Under the pieces are notes generated by a model, which saw nothing but the letters and a program-made list of their open reading frames with translations, did no database searches and had not been told where the DNA came from. The position numbers were made by a program, and so were the translations under genes. Shown in pieces: positions 62,086 through 64,000 of a stretch of DNA of 64,000 nt. The stretch is from Amarolinea aalborgensis (GTDB lineage: Bacteria; Chloroflexota; Anaerolineae; SSC4; Amarolineaceae). Location of the stretch: positions 251,013 through 315,012 of the forward strand of contig NZ_UETR01000006.1 in the NCBI RefSeq assembly GCF_900491745.1. Direction: 5' to 3'. How positions within the stretch are numbered: the stretch's first letter is position 1; each line of letters opens with the position of its first letter.

Positions 62086-62089
62086 GCCC

Positions 62090-63247
62090 ATGCGTTTTGA
62101 ATTTGCCACCGCCACGCGCATCATCTTCGGTGCGGGAACCCTGCGCCAGCTTGGCCCGCTCGCCGCGGAGCTGGGACGCCGGGCGCTGCTGGTGACGGGC
62201 AGCCATCCGGGCCGCGCAGCCGGGTTGATCGGCCAGCTGTCCGCGGCGGGGATCACGGCCAGCCCCTTTGTTGTGCCCGGCGAGCCGACCACGGATTTGG
62301 CGCGCCAGGGCGTGCAGGCCGGCCGTGACGCGGACGCCGATCTGATCATCGCCTGCGGCGGCGGCAGCGCGCTCGACGCGGGCAAGGCCATCGCCGCGCT
62401 GCTCAGCAACGGCGGCGATCCGCTCGATTACCTGGAGGTCATCGGCGCGGGCCGGCCGTTGACGCAGCCGGCCGTGCCCTTCATCGCGATTCCCACCACG
62501 GCTGGCACTGGCAGCGAGGTCACGCGCAACGCGGTGCTCGGCTCGGCGGCGCACCGGATCAAAGTCAGCCTGCGCAGCCCGTTGATGCTGCCGCGGCTGG
62601 CGCTGGTAGACCCGGAGCTGACCTATGACCTGCCGCGGGCCGTCACCATCAGCACCGGGCTGGATGCGCTGACGCAGTTGATCGAGCCGTTCGTGTCGCA
62701 CAAGGCCAACCCCATGACCGACGCCCTGTGCCGCGAGGGCATCGGCCGCGTGGCACGCGCCCTGCCGCGGGCCGCGGCCGATGGGCAAGACACCGCGGCG
62801 CGGGCGGACATGGCGCTGGGCGCTTTGTGGGGCGGCCTGGCCCTGGCCAACGCGGCGCTGGGCGCGGTGCACGGACTTGCCGGGCCATTGGGCGGCATGC
62901 TGCCGGACGCGCCGCACGGCGCGATCTGCGCGGCGCTGCTGCCGCACGTGATGGCGGTCAATGTCGCTGCGCTGCGCCAACGCCAGGTGGATGGCGCGGG
63001 CCTGGCGCGTTTCGACGAAACGGCGCGGCTGCTCACAGGCGACGCGGGCGCACGCGCCGCGGATGGCGCAGCCTGGCTGCACGATCTGTGCGCGGCGCTG
63101 GCCGCACCGGGGCTGGCGACGTTCGGCCTGAGCCGCGATCACTTTCCCGAGTTGATTGCAAAGGCCCAGGTCGCCAGCAGCATGAAGGGCAATCCCGTGG
63201 CCTTGACCGAAGATGAGCTGTTGGAAATAGTGGAGAGGGCGTTGTGA
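62090..63247 (+). CDS. Iron-containing alcohol dehydrogenase
   Basis: 385 residues. NAD-binding GGGSALDAGKAI and PTTAGTGSEVTRNAVL; metal ligands in the GAVHGLAGPLGGMLPDAPHGAICAALLPHVM stretch (His residues) plus an upstream Asp. The N-terminus FEFATATRIIFGAGT is typical of maleylacetate-reductase and butanol-dehydrogenase-like members. It is paired with the ABM gene upstream. Confidence 0.9.
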   Translation: MRFEFATATRIIFGAGTLRQLGPLAAELGRRALLVTGSHPGRAAGLIGQLSAAGITASPFVVPGEPTTDLARQGVQAGRDADADLIIACGGGSALDAGKAIAALLSNGGDPLDYLEVIGAGRPLTQPAVPFIAIPTTAGTGSEVTRNAVLGSAAHRIKVSLRSPLMLPRLALVDPELTYDLPRAVTISTGLDALTQLIEPFVSHKANPMTDALCREGIGRVARALPRAAADGQDTAARADMALGALWGGLALANAALGAVHGLAGPLGGMLPDAPHGAICAALLPHVMAVNVAALRQRQVDGAGLARFDETARLLTGDAGARAADGAAWLHDLCAALAAPGLATFGLSRDHFPELIAKAQVASSMKGNPVALTEDELLEIVERAL

Positions 63248-63253
63248 TTTCTA

Positions 63254-63312
63254 GCCACGAATGACACGAATTCTCACGAATTGGTTTCGTATGAATTCGT
63301 GTTATTCGTGGC
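63254..63312. repeat. 'GCCACGAAT' inverted repeat
   Basis: GCCACGAATGACACGAATT and its complement (AATTCGTGTTATTCGTGGC) match at 18 of 19 positions around a 21-base centre containing another ACGAAT. Small dispersed intergenic repeat; may form a long hairpin. Confidence 0.7.
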
Positions 63313-63361
63313 AAAAAGCTCTTGTGGTTGTCTACGGCGAATGTCACGAAAGGAAATACCG

Positions 63362-63994
63362 ATGCCTGACATGTTCGATGCGTACCAGAAGGCTTTGACC
63401 CAACTGCGGACTGCGCTGGGCAGCGGGCATCCTGACTACGGGGATGCCTTGCTCTACGAGCAGCGACTGACTGAAAACATGCGCAGCGCGCGCCGCTTTG
63501 GCGATACAGAGAACCTGCGTGCGGAGCGGGCGCAGATCATAGATGGTCTCAACCGCCTGGCTTTGCAGAACCTGGGCCGCAGCTTCAACGAACTGGCGCC
63601 GCCGCCCAGCCCGCCGCCCGTTTCAGCGCGCCGCGAGGGCTATGACACGGTCGTGGTGCGCGCCCTGCTCAACCACGCGCTGTCGGACGAGGAACTGACG
63701 ACCCTCTGCTTCGATCATTTCCGGCCGGTGTACGACGCATTCAGCGCGGGCATGGCGCGTACGGCGAAAATCCAACTCCTGTTGGAGTACGCGGAAAGAC
63801 GGCAGCAGGTGGCGCGCTTGATCGAGTGCGTGGAAGAAATCAACCCCGCGCAGGTGGCGGTCTACCGCGGCCGGCTGCGCGCCGGGAGCGCGGAGACCCC
63901 GTCCAATGTGCGCATTGACACAGGGGGCGGCGCGGTGACCCAGGGCGATGTCAACACCGGCGGGGGCGATTTTGTGGGACGCGACCAACATTAG
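63362..63994 (+). CDS. Effector-associated (EAD-like) adaptor of a conflict system
   Basis: 210 residues; AAGGAA precedes the ATG. Residues 1-75 (YQKALTQLRTALGSGHPDYGDALLYEQRLTENMRSARRFGDTENLRAERAQIIDGLNRLAL) and a Death-like helical block (about 95-165; VVVRALLNHALSDEELTTLCFDHFRPVYDAF) resemble effector-associated domains that recruit STAND/caspase/TIR effectors in bacterial conflict systems. It ends in glycine-rich repeats (RIDTGGGAVTQGDVNTGGGDFVGRDQ). I recognise the family by pattern only. It stops six bases before the window end, so partner genes are out of view. Confidence 0.7.
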   Translation: MPDMFDAYQKALTQLRTALGSGHPDYGDALLYEQRLTENMRSARRFGDTENLRAERAQIIDGLNRLALQNLGRSFNELAPPPSPPPVSARREGYDTVVVRALLNHALSDEELTTLCFDHFRPVYDAFSAGMARTAKIQLLLEYAERRQQVARLIECVEEINPAQVAVYRGRLRAGSAETPSNVRIDTGGGAVTQGDVNTGGGDFVGRDQH

Positions 63995-64000
63995 CAAGGT

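Overview
The window looks like chromosomal DNA from a GC-rich, free-living bacterium. Gene content suggests an Anaerolineae-like Chloroflexota: pyruvate phosphate dikinase, secreted kelch, nuclease and M23 proteins with dockerin-like or SdrD-like tails, SagB-type dehydrogenase, PIG-L deacetylases, DinB-fold proteins, and an effector-associated adaptor protein. The taxon is an inference, because no rRNA or other marker gene is present. Several promoters are easy to read as sigma70-type boxes with 17-18 bp spacing.

Layout. 1-3.5 kb: the 3' end of an AT-richer secreted-protein gene, then a complete IS21-family element (465-3430) with a TGACG target duplication and 24-bp terminal repeats. 3.5-8.1 kb: a small membrane protein, a ribbon-helix-helix-like/retropepsin gene pair, a RarA ATPase fused to a methyltransferase-like domain, and an AbrB/Doc toxin-antitoxin pair whose Doc has Tyr in place of the catalytic His. 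8.1-18.8 kb: amidase, a heptamer satellite, a DNA glycosylase, a deacetylase, a DUF971 protein, a VIT1-type transporter with its TrmB regulator and a clear operator, a large secreted nuclease, and a shikimate dehydrogenase. 18.8-24.3 kb: a minus-strand run with a flavoprotein, two membrane proteins, several small ABM/SnoaL-fold genes including a relic, and two equal-length paralogs of unknown function. 24.3-29.3 kb: a SagB dehydrogenase next to a PIG-L/DinB fusion, a zinc-ribbon peptide, a ferredoxin and a second PIG-L.

29.3-41 kb: class II fumarase/aspartase, PAP2 phosphatase, pyruvate phosphate dikinase, an intradiol-dioxygenase-like lipoprotein, a hydrolase, and secreted proteins including a kelch protein whose promoter carries an operator-like palindrome. 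41-48.9 kb: a Nif3-like gene, then an envelope glycan operon (three glycosyltransferases and a polyprenyl-phosphate sugar transferase) ending in radA. 48.9-52.5 kb: a ZnF-UBP protein and leuS under a complete T-box leader. 52.5-61 kb: a secreted M23 protein, an SDR epimerase, and a proteostasis block (grpE, cbpA-like dnaJ, lon). 61-64 kb: a DinB protein, an ABM plus iron-alcohol-dehydrogenase pair, and a conflict-system adaptor at the edge whose partners lie outside the window.

The best leads for new biology are the terminal adaptor, the SagB/PIG-L-DinB operon, the tandem 133-residue paralogs, the RHH-like/retropepsin pair, the RarA-methyltransferase fusion and the natural Doc His-to-Tyr variant. 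No tRNA, rRNA or CRISPR array was found.
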